Below, in pieces: positions 11,077 to 20,797 of a stretch of 64,000 bases of DNA; within the stretch, counting starts at the first letter, position 1, and every line of letters begins with the position of its first letter. The stretch covers positions 186,001 through 250,000 of the forward strand of contig VWRR01000001.1 in the NCBI GenBank assembly GCA_013995675.1, written 5' to 3'. The DNA comes from Cyanidiococcus yangmingshanensis. Taxonomy: Eukaryota > Rhodophyta > Bangiophyceae > Cyanidiales > Cyanidiaceae. The notes under the pieces were generated by a model, which saw nothing but the letters and a program-made list of their open reading frames with translations, was not told the origin of the DNA and did not search any database. Made by a program: the position numbers and the translations under genes.

Positions 11077-13230
11077 ATGACGATTCCACACGAGACAACG
11101 CCGAACGTTGGAGCTAGTGGGGCAGATCCAAGGAAAGACCCTGTTCGGCGGATCCTCAATTTTCATAGTGAACGCGATGTGGAAAACACTGTTGCGAAAA
11201 CAGCGTTACCTGTGACCACTCGGTCGATGGACGTTGAGACGCCTTCTCGTCATCGCCGCCTGATCGAGGAGACGCCTCCCGTTTTAGCAGAGAGTGAGCC
11301 CCCTGATCTCGATACGTTTACTTTAGATGCTCGCGATCCGGCCCTAGTTCTGGGAGCTGGTCCAGCTGGCTGCTTGATGGCGCTGGAACTGAGTCGGCTG
11401 GGAATTCCAGTCGAAGTTTTCGAGTATCGAACAGCGCAGTATTTTTATCCTTCGGTGATCGGTTCGGTTCCGAGCGATCAGCGACGGAAAGCGGATGATG
11501 CTTACGGCCAACAGCGATCTTTTGGGCGCTCGATTAACCTGGCTCTATCGGCCCGAGGACTGCGAGCGCTCGCCAGGGTAGGGCTCGCGGAACGCGTTCA
11601 CAGCATCGGTGTACCGATGCGAGGGCGGATGATTCACGATACTCGCGGTCGACTGCACTTCCAGGCGTACGGCGGTCGCCCAGAGGAGTATTTGCTCTCG
11701 GTTTCCAGGATGGAACTGAATCAAATGCTCGTGGACGCTTGCCTGCTGGACGAGCGTGGCCTCATTACGATGCACTTTGGGAAGAAGTGTTCGGAGGTGG
11801 ATCTCGAACGGAGCGTCTTGACATTCGAGGATGTGCCAGAATCCTCTCGACTTGGTCATTGGACAGACGCCACAACGGTCGATTCCGAATACGCGCCGCC
11901 GAGTAGTCGCCTTCTTCAGCGAAAACGACGGGCACTCCAACGAGCTGCCCATGTCCACGCTCCTGCTGGAACGGATATGAAGGCTCTTGAGACGCCTCCT
12001 CGATCAGCAGACGCCGATCTCACATGGGACGAGTCCATCGATCGATCCCGAGAACAGGGTTCGGTGCTTTCGACACCACCCTCAGTCGTCTCAACGCGTC
12101 ACGTAACCGCAAGCTTTATCGTCGGTGCGGATGGTGCGTATTCAAAAGTGCGTCGGGCCATGCAACGCCTGCCACCCTTCGATTACGAGCAGGAGTACTT
12201 ACCCACTGCGTACAAGGAGCTCACCATACCACCGCGTCGACAGGCAACGGCCACCGACGCACAAGCAAACTATCTATTGGCGCCGAACGCGCTACACATT
12301 TGGCCGCGTCATCGTTTTATGTTGATTGCGCTGCCCAATCGAGACGGCTCTTTCACCGCGACGTTGTTTATGAACTGGCTGGCGGAGGTGACCGCTCCAG
12401 ACGCACCATCCTTTGCGGAAATCGCAACACCGGCGCAAGTCCAACGGTTTTTCGAAACCCATTTCCCAGATCTCTACGCACTGGTTCCATCGTTGGTGAC
12501 CGAATACCAGCGAAACCCTGTCGCGCCGCTTTTTACGGTGCGTTGCGCTCCGTTCCACTATCTTGGCCGAGCAGTGCTCGTTGGTGACGCGGCCCATGTC
12601 ATGGTCCCATTCTACGGTCAGGGTTGCAATGCCGCCCTGGAGGATTGTCGAATCCTGGCAGAGCTCTTGTCTCGAGAGATGCGGCAGACTCTTCTCCGAG
12701 CTCCTTCCGGGGATGGACGGCCACGTCTGCGCTTGCCATCCTCAGGAGTCGTCGTGGACTTTGAAGACGCGGTTGAAGACAACGATATCGAGGTCGCCAA
12801 AAGCATGCTCACCGGAGCTGTCGACGAGTATCAACCGACTGAAGCGTTTAGCGCAGAAGACATTGAGACGCTCAACTTGGAACGCGTTTTTCAGGCCTAC
12901 ACAGCGGAGCGCAAACCCAATGCCGATGCCATTACCAAGTTGGCGCTCGAGAATTACCGAGAGATGGCAAGCAAAACCTCATCGAGACTTTTTCGATGGA
13001 AACGAGAGATTCAGAACCGACTACACGCTTTTATGCCCTCCTATTTCATGAGTCTCTACCACATGATCTCTTTCAGTCATATTCCCTACGCAGAGAGTGT
13101 GCGAAGGGCTCAGCGCCAAGATCGCCTCTTTACCGCCATGTTCCGGACACTTGGAGTGAGTTGTATCGGCCTAGCGGGTTACGCCTTCTGGTGCGCGCGT
13201 CACAGTCTCCGCAAGGCCAGCATACGCTGA
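11077..13230 (+). CDS. KMO: Kynurenine 3-monooxygenase-like flavoprotein
   Basis: FAD-dependent aromatic hydroxylase that makes 3-hydroxykynurenine in the tryptophan-to-NAD route, usually on the outer mitochondrial membrane. The dinucleotide fold appears as VLGAGPAGCLMALEL at about residues 91-105. Then come the KMO-specific GRSINLALSARGLRAL, GVPMRGRMIHD, FIVGADGAYSKVRRAMQ, LHIWPRHRFMLIALPN, and the second FAD motif VLVGDAAHVMVPFYGQGCNA. A hydrophobic C-terminal span near residues 690-710 matches the family's membrane anchor. At 717 residues it is much longer than the usual 460-490: there is a 90-residue N-terminal extension without clear targeting character and insertions of roughly 50-60 residues around residues 255-320 and 540-600. 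The frame is intact throughout. Confidence 0.88.
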   Translation: MTIPHETTPNVGASGADPRKDPVRRILNFHSERDVENTVAKTALPVTTRSMDVETPSRHRRLIEETPPVLAESEPPDLDTFTLDARDPALVLGAGPAGCLMALELSRLGIPVEVFEYRTAQYFYPSVIGSVPSDQRRKADDAYGQQRSFGRSINLALSARGLRALARVGLAERVHSIGVPMRGRMIHDTRGRLHFQAYGGRPEEYLLSVSRMELNQMLVDACLLDERGLITMHFGKKCSEVDLERSVLTFEDVPESSRLGHWTDATTVDSEYAPPSSRLLQRKRRALQRAAHVHAPAGTDMKALETPPRSADADLTWDESIDRSREQGSVLSTPPSVVSTRHVTASFIVGADGAYSKVRRAMQRLPPFDYEQEYLPTAYKELTIPPRRQATATDAQANYLLAPNALHIWPRHRFMLIALPNRDGSFTATLFMNWLAEVTAPDAPSFAEIATPAQVQRFFETHFPDLYALVPSLVTEYQRNPVAPLFTVRCAPFHYLGRAVLVGDAAHVMVPFYGQGCNAALEDCRILAELLSREMRQTLLRAPSGDGRPRLRLPSSGVVVDFEDAVEDNDIEVAKSMLTGAVDEYQPTEAFSAEDIETLNLERVFQAYTAERKPNADAITKLALENYREMASKTSSRLFRWKREIQNRLHAFMPSYFMSLYHMISFSHIPYAESVRRAQRQDRLFTAMFRTLGVSCIGLAGYAFWCARHSLRKASIR

Positions 13231-13891
13231 GGCCGCATCAGTCTCCGGGTAAAGAACCTCGCCTCCCGCGGCGCTCGCACGCGTCTTTCGGCCCCAGAAA
13301 GCGCCAGAACGCACGCTGCGACTCCCTCTGAGACTGAACGGACTTGGATTGACCATCCAGCAGAGGACAACCTCGAAGGCAACTGGATACGACGACCTAG
13401 GGATCGCTCGAGACCCGATGACGCGGTGCGAACTCGATCAACTGCGATCCGCCAGTAATCAGGGCAGGCTACTCCTGCTCCGCGCGGTGGGCCACCAACG
13501 TTTCCCACGAATACGCGACTCATTCCCCGGAGCAATCGTGTTCGGCACAGACACATCTGCGAGTGCTCCAACTCATTGACCACAAGCTGCTAGCGGATCC
13601 AACGAAACTAGACACCATGACTGTACTCGGAAACCTGACTCGAGTGCCTACAAGGGAGCCATCCATTGCGTTGCGACAAGCGCCATCTGTTGCACCCTTT
13701 CACCTCAAACTGTTGAAAGCCTTCAAGCGTATCGTACGCTTCTCTTCGGTGTGCTTGCAGAACCAGGGCCTTTCAGCAACAACGACACCCGTGGTGAACG
13801 CGTTCGCGATCCTGACAGGTCTTCCCCACTGCTAAAAGAAAACGTTCAAGTACGCCAGAAGACCATGCATGGAGAACCCAGCCCGACCAAA
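13231..13891. other. Intergenic region between KMO and the ELO gene
   Basis: 661 bases between convergent 3' ends. I see no RNA gene, repeat or protein-like frame. Confidence 0.35.
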
Positions 13892-14857
13892 CTAAACCAG
13901 AGTACGAGACCCTTTCTCTTGCTTGCTTTTCCTGTTTGTCTTGCTTTCCGGCGCTACATGACTGCGTTGCATCGGGCCTGAATGTTTCGAATGGGATCTC
14001 TCACCGATCATTTGTATCGAGCGCTTGTTGACAGCCTGCTCATCCATCGATTCCGACTCAATCACGGCACGTTTTGTTAGCGCCGCACGCTGGATCGGAT
14101 TCTGATATGATTTGCGGAAAAAGTCCCAAAACAAATAGCAGAACGAAATGCCAACCACTTGCCCGAAGATGAATGCCCGCATCGATCCCGAACATCCTTT
14201 TGGATGCGTGAAATAGAAGTAGACGAAAGGATAGGTCGCGGTGAGGTCGATTACGAACTGAATGATTTGTGCCAATGTGAGATGCCGTTTCCACCAAACC
14301 TTGTAGCCAAGTGTCGATGCTGCATAGTAGTAGTACATGAAAACATGTACGAAGGAGTTGGCCACCACCAGGATGAAATGAATGACCATCGAGGTGCGCA
14401 AATACATCCAGAAGAGCGGCAACACGACACAATGATGGTAGACATGCAAAAAACTTAGCGGACGTTTTTTCAACACCATGATAACGGTATCTATGAGTTC
14501 ATAGTACTTGCTGACATAGAAAACGTACATCCAGAAAAGCAAACGTCCACGCATAACACGTCCACGATGGTCGCATGTGATGGATAACCAACCATCCGGT
14601 TCTCGTACGGCATGTAAAGTTATTTCGATAAGTGTGCCAAAGCCCATCGCCAAGGAAAGCAAACACAGGAAGACATTGTGAATGACGACGATTCTGCGGA
14701 GGGAGAATGGCCGACGAGCGCGCATGATCCGCTCGAGCGCTGTAATCACGAGCAGGTATCCAGCCATCCCGCATAGTGGATACAGCGGATGCGAAAACGG
14801 CGACTCACGGAAGCGGAAATGCTCCGCATAGTCCATCACAGCACCTAGTAACTTCAT
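13892..14857 (-). CDS. ELO-family fatty acid elongase (3-ketoacyl-CoA synthase)
   Basis: Condenses malonyl-CoA with acyl-CoA in the endoplasmic reticulum, the first step of fatty-acid elongation. The start is the ATG at 14857 (MKLLGAVMDYAEHF); the longer open frame begins with GTG. The protein has about seven hydrophobic spans, the signature SKYYELIDTVIMVLKKR, the catalytic histidine box HVYHHCVVLP, and NSFVHVFMYYYYAAS with TLAQIIQFVIDL downstream. This matches the elongases of polyunsaturated and long-chain acids found in algae and animals. The final 70 residues are hydrophilic and Lys/Ser/Arg-rich, as expected of a cytosolic tail. The chain-length preference cannot be told from the sequence. 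Confidence 0.92.
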   Translation of the reverse strand: MKLLGAVMDYAEHFRFRESPFSHPLYPLCGMAGYLLVITALERIMRARRPFSLRRIVVIHNVFLCLLSLAMGFGTLIEITLHAVREPDGWLSITCDHRGRVMRGRLLFWMYVFYVSKYYELIDTVIMVLKKRPLSFLHVYHHCVVLPLFWMYLRTSMVIHFILVVANSFVHVFMYYYYAASTLGYKVWWKRHLTLAQIIQFVIDLTATYPFVYFYFTHPKGCSGSMRAFIFGQVVGISFCYLFWDFFRKSYQNPIQRAALTKRAVIESESMDEQAVNKRSIQMIGERSHSKHSGPMQRSHVAPESKTNRKSKQEKGSRTLV

Positions 14858-16669
14858 CGAAAAGAATAGCAGGGGTTTGAATCTGATACGAGCCGGTGAC
14901 CTCTTTAACTCTAGCAGCCTGGACAACAGTGCTGTCCCGACGCTCTGTTGTGCGGCTCGCTTTCTAGACGCAGAGGCCCACTGCGGCACGTCGCGCTCCC
15001 GAACGTCGAAGTGCGGCCTCGACAGCGACTCGTCTTTGGTCGGGCGAGCTCGCCAGTCAGACTAGCTAAAAGGCTTGGTGATGGTCGTCGAGTCTTTTGT
15101 GAACGCGGTCACAAGCTGGGGCTGGGGCGCTTGTCCGAAGCGTTCGAGCGCCTGTCTCTGCAGTGACTAGTACACACGCTCGTCCTTGGGCAACACCCTG
15201 ATGTAGCACGGCTTCAGAGGTGCTGCCGCCTCTCCAAGGACACCGACACCCGTTCAGACTGAACCTAGATGCGTCCGTTGTCAGCAATTGTACTCGTCGC
15301 TGACGCGTCGAGAAGCACGTTGTGGGTGTCGCGTCCACTCCAAGCGCGTGCCAGGTCGCGCCGCTGCGGTGTCGCAAACCAACCGCGAGTGTTCCAGCGC
15401 CAAACCTGGACAACTCAAGTCACCAAGTGATAAAAAACTCTTTATAGAGGTGATGTTCCTCGAGTCTACGGAACCTGGACCAGACTTTTCTGACCCGTCC
15501 CGTCAAATGATTCGTTCAAACCGTTCCTGATAACCAATATGCAATGTTGTTCTGTTGCTTCCTGTGACGAGTCGTCGTCGTCGCCGCCGCAGGCCTGGAT
15601 CGACGACGGGCAGCTCGCGGAGCCTCAAGGCGCCTGGCACGACAGGTCGCGGAACCCCAACGATGCCTACGACCTCTAGGTGCTTTTCCTTCCGTAAAGA
15701 TCGATGACTGATACAGAGCACCAGGATTGGTGACTCGCCAGTAGGGTCATTCCATGAATCGAAGAAACAAACAAGTCTGCTACGAATGCCTATCGAGACT
15801 GCATCCGGGGTCGGTGCAGACATCGATCTGCATGCTCGCGCTCGCTGTTCCTATCTCGACGATGTATATAGGGAGTGTACGCTAGTGATCAGGTTGCTCG
15901 CATGTTGTCTCGAAGAGTCCATGGAACAGGATCATGGTACTCGTGTTGTGTGTCGGTGTATCGTCGTTCCTGTTCCATCGAGCTGATGCTTGCGGAAATT
16001 CTGGATAGAGCATTCGAGACGAGGATATGGTTTGGCGATACGACTTGTATCTTTGCGGTCGAGAAAGTGATTGTGCACCCGAGTCGTCTCATCTGCGTCG
16101 GGTCTCGAGAACGCAACCTGCTTTGTACAGTCAAACAAAAGCCGATAGAGAAAGACGACGCAGTTTCAGGAATCGGTGCACAAGGCTGTGCTTGCTTTTG
16201 ATTGGACCGCTCTCTCCTTCCGTCTAAAGCATACCTATGGACGACTGATGAGATCCTTGCCATCGATGATACCGCACATGGGGGTACTCGGTCAACCAAT
16301 GCTGACCTGCGGTGTGCTGACCGGATGACGTTTCGGGGCCAGAGCGCATCCCTAGCATGCTGTGCTGCGTTGGCGACTGACGGACTCGGAGCTGGAACCA
16401 GCACACCGACTCGCTGCACCAGGCTATTGTTCATCGTCCTCAGTGGCGTGACGCTGAACACGAATATCAGTAAGCGTCAAGTCCGGAGTGGTTGCTCGGC
16501 AGGCACCGCTGTGGTTCTTGTGGCCGGGACAAAGTGTTCTTGTCCGCTCACCACCAGGAATCATTACCGAGACTCGGACTGCGTTGCGCCCACAAAGTAA
16601 GCCACAAACTCATATGGAACTAGGTCACTCTTATAACGCGCCCTTGACTGCATTTCGTTGCTTGAAGAC
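14858..16669. other. Divergent intergenic region between the ELO gene and QTRT2
   Basis: The largest gene-free stretch here, 1.8 kb. It holds a GTC/GCC triplet run at about 15568-15592 and the TATA-plus-nested-hairpin candidate at 15865-16020, listed separately. The open frames in it overlap on both strands without domain signals. Confidence 0.4.
15865..16020. ncRNA. Candidate structured RNA with upstream TATA-like element
   Basis: A TATATA at 15865-15870 precedes two nested perfect inverted repeats. The outer arms are GTCTCGAA at 15907-15914 and TTCGAGAC at 16013-16020. The inner arms are ATGGAACAGGA at 15921-15931 and TCCTGTTCCAT at 15968-15978. Two nested exact arms are unlikely by chance at this spacing. 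I do not recognise any known snRNA or snoRNA consensus on either strand, so the class and direction are unknown. Confidence 0.3.
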
Positions 16670-18219
16670 ATGCTGTTTCGACCACTCTCCGACGGCACCG
16701 ACTCCTCGCGAGCCCGTATCGGCCTGCTCGTCAGAAGCGACCCGGGTATCGCGGACGCGGTGCTACCCTCACTCGAGGGTGCGATCCAGACCCCTAGCTG
16801 GATTATACCGACCGTACGTGGCACCGTTCCGGGGTATAGCGAATACGCTCCTAGGGCGCTACTGCCTTTCGGGTGACACTGACGCTTTGCAAAGTTCGCC
16901 TCAAGCGACGCTGGAAGCGTCTGAGGATATCGAAAGCGAGCCCACTGGAGACCGCAGGACTCGCATGTTCCTCGTTCTGTATCGGGATGGCGGTACTCGA
17001 CTTTTGGAATTACAAAGGGACTCGCGAACCGGATGGTGCTGCTTTCTTTGAACAATCACCCGGTTGGAATGCTCGTCATTACTGCAATTGGGAGGCATTC
17101 CCGGGCCCTCTCGTGCTTTCGATACGATCCGCGCTCTCACTCTTCGATTTTCTAGAGCATCACGGGCATCCGGTTATTGTACGAGACGGTGACGTTGTAC
17201 CTGCGATGCAGTCCTCCGCCCGAAAAGAGAACAAAGCACCCAGCGGACTAGTAGGCGATACACGCGGCTCGCGTATGCCTGTGACTGTGGATCGAATCTT
17301 GAATCTTCAGCAGGTCATGCAATGTGAATTCTACGAAACGCTGTATGAAGCGAACAGCAACTTGGTTGCGCAAAGCCCAATGATTCCCAGCGATGGCAGG
17401 CACGCTCGTTTTGTGGATGCGATTTCGACCACAGCGGACGCTGAGGACTCCCAGGATTCGGTCGGTAACTACCGTTATGATGCAGAGAGCCGCACACGGC
17501 AATGGGCGGAACGTATGCTTGATGCTGCACGTTCACGAAGCGTACCAGGTCGAGTGCTGCTCTCCATGCTGGCTCACGGGTCTGAAACGCAACTCGCAAG
17601 AAGCGTGGCCTGGGCACTCGAGCAAACCTCCTGCTATGGCTCTCTTATCGGCGGCTTCAATATCGTCGGTCTGGGTGTTGATGGCGCCTCTTCCACTGAC
17701 GTTTACCGCCTCTGTAGTACGCTGGGGGAGAAACTTCGTGCCAACGCGCCTCATTTGCCAGTATTTTGCACCGGGGGCTCCGCTCGCGTGGTGGATGGAT
17801 CGCCGCCACTGGTCCTCCGATTGATTGCGAGCGGTGTGGACCTTGTCGAGAGTCGATATCCTTTTATCATGGCGGAATGTGGCTATGCACTCGATCTCTT
17901 CAACGAGTCGTGTTCGCCCGAAGAAGAAGTTTCAGCGCCGACGCTGTATGTCAGCGTGCGGAATGGGAGCTGGGTGAAAGACGCTAGGCCGTTTCTGCTC
18001 CGGTGCCGGTCTCCTGCCAGCGAACGTCGCTGCCGTATCGGTCGAAAGTATGCCCGTGCTTATTGGTATCATTTATTTCAAGTTCATGAAATGTTGGGCC
18101 CTATTCTTCTCATCCTGCACAACGTTCAACAGTATCTGGCCTTTTTTGATGAGATTCAGGAAGCGATACGCGAAGGCTCTTTTCACGCTCTGTGTACGAG
18201 ATTTCAAGCCATTCCTTAG
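16670..18219 (+). CDS. QTRT2: Queuine tRNA-ribosyltransferase accessory subunit 2
   Basis: Non-catalytic partner of QTRT1 in the enzyme that exchanges guanine for queuine at tRNA position 34, at the mitochondrial outer face in animals. The N-terminus from the ATG at 16670 has RIGLLVRSD and TPSWIIPTVRGTVPGYSE, matching the TGT start. Then come VTVDRILNLQQVMQCEF, IGGFNIVGLGVDG, GVDLVESRYPFIMAECGYAL and KYARAYWYHLFQVHEMLGPI with LLILHNVQQY. The frame changes twice, near 16870 and between about 17000 and 17040, with homology-like sequence on either side. In the zinc site the family pattern C-x-C-x2-C before RAY keeps only one cysteine here (ERRCRIGRKYARAY), although the later histidine in LHN remains. 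Assignment rests on the C-terminal half and is strong. Confidence 0.85.
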
Positions 18220-18952
18220 GCACATTTCTCTTCGACGATGGGATCTGACAGGAAGACTTGATCAGCCGAGACAACGCCAAGTACCCGCCTGGAAAACCGA
18301 TGATTTGACCCTTTCCAAAGGGAATACGTCCATAAAGATACATACAGAGGAGGCCGCTTGAGAAAGTGGAGCGCGCTGAAGAGACGGTCGTGGAGACGGG
18401 GATCGCGGGCCAGTTTCTATCGCAACCGGATCTTCAAGCGATTTCGAAAGCTTGGCCTATGTTTTCTTCTCGGGTTGGTGAGAGACGCAACCTCGGAACA
18501 AGCGAGATAAAGATCCCAGGAGTAGGTGAGCGAGTGCGCCCCTTGAAAACCGTCTTGGGGTAGCACCGGGATGCGACCCAGGCCGGCAGCGTATTGAACG
18601 GTCATGCGGCCTCGGAGTGTAGCGCATTTACCTTGTGAATCAAACAACGCATTCATTGAAAAGTCTGATGATGGCGATGCACCGAGAAATGACGGCTTGC
18701 GGCTCGAGAGAAATCCAGCGCTGCTCGTTCGACGATGCAGTATCCATCAGAGTCCCCACTGGACATCGGAGATAGAGCATTCATCGCGCGAGAAGCGTAT
18801 TCCAACGCGTTGCTCATGTCGACATGCGCCCCTGCCACCTAGCCATAAACCTTGTCAGGGACGTAAGACTGCTGAATGATGAGATGTCAGGGATGTCAAT
18901 AAGTAGCAATCAGAGGTCTTTTCTCGACGCTCGTCATCAATGAGTGAATATT
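18220..18952. other. Intergenic region between QTRT2 and the succinyl-CoA ligase gene
   Basis: 733 bases between convergent 3' ends. I see no convincing RNA gene. A TGATGATG at about 18667 resembles a snoRNA C box but no matching D box at the right distance is evident. Confidence 0.35.
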
Positions 18953-20317
18953 TCAGGCGACTGCTCGGAATTCCACCTGAACGCCCGCCTCACGAGCACG
19001 TCCTACAAGGTCAGCGATCTTGACTGCTCGTTTCGCTGCTTCATCTAGGCTCTCTGCTGGTATAATCTTGACCGTGCTCTGACGCATGATCTCTTTGGCC
19101 TCGGCGACCCGATTACCTTCCAGGCGAACGACCAAGGGTACACGAACCTGGGCTTGCTTGGCAGCATCCACGATGCCCTGCGCTAAGACGTCGCAGCGCA
19201 TAATGCCGCCGAATATATTGATGAGAATAGAATCGACATGAGCATCCTGGTTCAGAATGCGAAACGCTTCCCCGACTTGCTCGACTGTAGCACCGCCGCC
19301 AACATCGAGAAAGTTGGCCGGATTTCCTCCGTAGAGCTTGATGAGATCCATGGTCGCCATAGCTAAACCAGCACCATTCACCATACAGCCGATATTGCCG
19401 TCTAGACCGATATAGTTCAGACCGAAACGCGAAGCGTCCACCTCGCGGCTATCCTCTTGGGTGGTATCTCGAAGCGCAAAGATCTCCCGTTGGCGAAACG
19501 CTGCATTATCATCAAAGTTGATTTTGGCATCGACACAAACCACTTGACCATCGGGTGTCTCGGTCAGAGGATTCACTTCAATTAAAGTGCAGTCTTTGGC
19601 GAGAAATAGCCGATAGAGGTTCTGCGCAAGTTCGATACCTTGTTTGTGCAACGTCGAAGAGCGTTGCGGCGTCAAACCAAGCGCATTCGCTATCTTGGCA
19701 GCCGTTGATTCGTCCATGGTGTGGCCACGTTCTGGCAAGGAGAGTGGCACGCGTTGGATCGCGTCCGGAGTCTCCTGGGCGATGTCTTCGATCGAGGTGC
19801 CCCCACGTCGACTCACGATCGCTAAGGGTCCCTGAATCTCCCGATCATAGAGAATAGCGAGGTACATCTCTCGACGCGCATATAGCCGCTTTGACACGAG
19901 TACCTTTTGGCAGAGACGGCCTTTTGCCCCGGTTTGCTTGGTCACGAGCAGCTGGCCGAGCATGCGCTGTGCCAGCTCTTCAGCCTCCGCTACTGAACTC
20001 GCCATGTGCACACCGCCTCGAAATCCAGAGGGCTGGAAAAACCCGAGTCCACGTCCTCCAGCAAGCACTTGTGCTTTAACGACGACATCGTCTCCGGACG
20101 TTTTCAAAAGTGCACGAGCAGCCGAAGCAGTCTCTGCGACTGAGGCAGCAACCTGGCCGGGCGGCACCGGGACCCCGTCTGCTCGCAAGAGCTCCTGTGA
20201 CTGGTATTCGTGAATGTTTAAGAAACGAGCCTGAACCGACTTTCTCCCCGCCCATAATACAGACTTTCGGAGTCCGCAAACCCGAGAAACGGACCTGATC
20301 AACAGCAAGCTCCCCAT
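18953..20317 (-). CDS. Succinyl-CoA ligase beta subunit, mitochondrial
   Basis: TCA-cycle enzyme converting succinyl-CoA to succinate with nucleotide phosphorylation; the beta subunit carries the ATP-grasp and nucleotide specificity. The chosen ATG at 20317 gives a basic mitochondrial presequence (MGSLLLIRSVSRVCGLRKSV) leading into LNIHEYQSQELL, the family's first conserved block. Further motifs are VVKAQVLAGGRGLGFF, EVNPLTETPDGQVVCVDAKI, the GLDGNIGCMVNGAGLAMATM loop, and NFLDVGGGATVEQV with INIFGGIMRCDVLAQG. The 454-residue length fits the family and the frame is intact. Its 5' end faces SDHAF4 with 189 bases between the start codons. Whether it is ADP- or GDP-forming cannot be told by eye. 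Confidence 0.95.
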   Translation of the reverse strand: MGSLLLIRSVSRVCGLRKSVLWAGRKSVQARFLNIHEYQSQELLRADGVPVPPGQVAASVAETASAARALLKTSGDDVVVKAQVLAGGRGLGFFQPSGFRGGVHMASSVAEAEELAQRMLGQLLVTKQTGAKGRLCQKVLVSKRLYARREMYLAILYDREIQGPLAIVSRRGGTSIEDIAQETPDAIQRVPLSLPERGHTMDESTAAKIANALGLTPQRSSTLHKQGIELAQNLYRLFLAKDCTLIEVNPLTETPDGQVVCVDAKINFDDNAAFRQREIFALRDTTQEDSREVDASRFGLNYIGLDGNIGCMVNGAGLAMATMDLIKLYGGNPANFLDVGGGATVEQVGEAFRILNQDAHVDSILINIFGGIMRCDVLAQGIVDAAKQAQVRVPLVVRLEGNRVAEAKEIMRQSTVKIIPAESLDEAAKRAVKIADLVGRAREAGVQVEFRAVA

Positions 20318-20506
20318 ACTCGACTCTGCACCACACGGAGGAACGAGGCTGTATGGGCTCGCCCACGGGTGCCGCCATGGCGGTCGAGGCGTCCCGTGCT
20401 GAGCTGTTCGAGGCCCTTCTTCAGGATTGTGTCGTTCAACAGACCACGCTTTGGTTGAAGCAACCAGCTTTTCTGGTGAATGGGACGTTTGTCTTGATTC
20501 ATTTTC
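20318..20506. promoter_or_regulatory. Divergent promoter between succinyl-CoA ligase beta and SDHAF4
   Basis: Only 189 bases separate the two ATG codons, which point away from each other. Both products serve the succinate segment of the TCA cycle, so a shared promoter is a reasonable inference. I see no obvious TATA box. Confidence 0.5.
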
Positions 20507-20797
20507 ATGCAAGTGCTTTGGCGTGGTTGGCGAACTTTGAGCAATGGTGCGGTGACGCCGCGACCACCCAAGCAACCACCACCGCTCGGCAGTGCGGTGT
20601 TTCGACCGCCACGACAGCCGGCCTCGAGTACCGAGTCAGAGATCGCGGAAACTGCCTCATCAGAGGACGTTTCATTTGAAATGGTTGATCGGTGCAACCC
20701 TGATGCGCCTATGGGTCCCGAGTACGACGGGCCGCAAGGTTACGAGCCTACTCGTTACGGAGACTGGTCCAAGAACGGAAGAGTGAGTGACTTTTAA
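20507..20797 (+). CDS. SDHAF4: Succinate dehydrogenase assembly factor 4
   Basis: Mitochondrial chaperone that binds the flavinylated SDHA subunit during complex II assembly. The C-terminus ends GPQGYEPTRYGDWSKNGRVSDF-like, the hallmark of the DUF1674/SDHAF4 family (the family pattern is GGPKGPEPTRYGDWE-KGR--DF). The N-terminus from the ATG at 20507 is basic and hydroxylated (MQVLWRGWRTLSNGAV, then Arg/Pro-rich), as a mitochondrial presequence. At 96 residues it has the normal family length. It is divergent from the succinyl-CoA ligase beta gene. The call rests on a short but very specific motif. Confidence 0.88.
   Translation: MQVLWRGWRTLSNGAVTPRPPKQPPPLGSAVFRPPRQPASSTESEIAETASSEDVSFEMVDRCNPDAPMGPEYDGPQGYEPTRYGDWSKNGRVSDF

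Noticed and set aside
15889-16461. A 190-codon minus-strand frame
   Set aside because: It overlaps the nested inverted repeats, opens without support, and has no recognisable motif.
18660-18780. C/D-box snoRNA suggested by TGATGATG
   Set aside because: No D box at a suitable distance and no closing stem.
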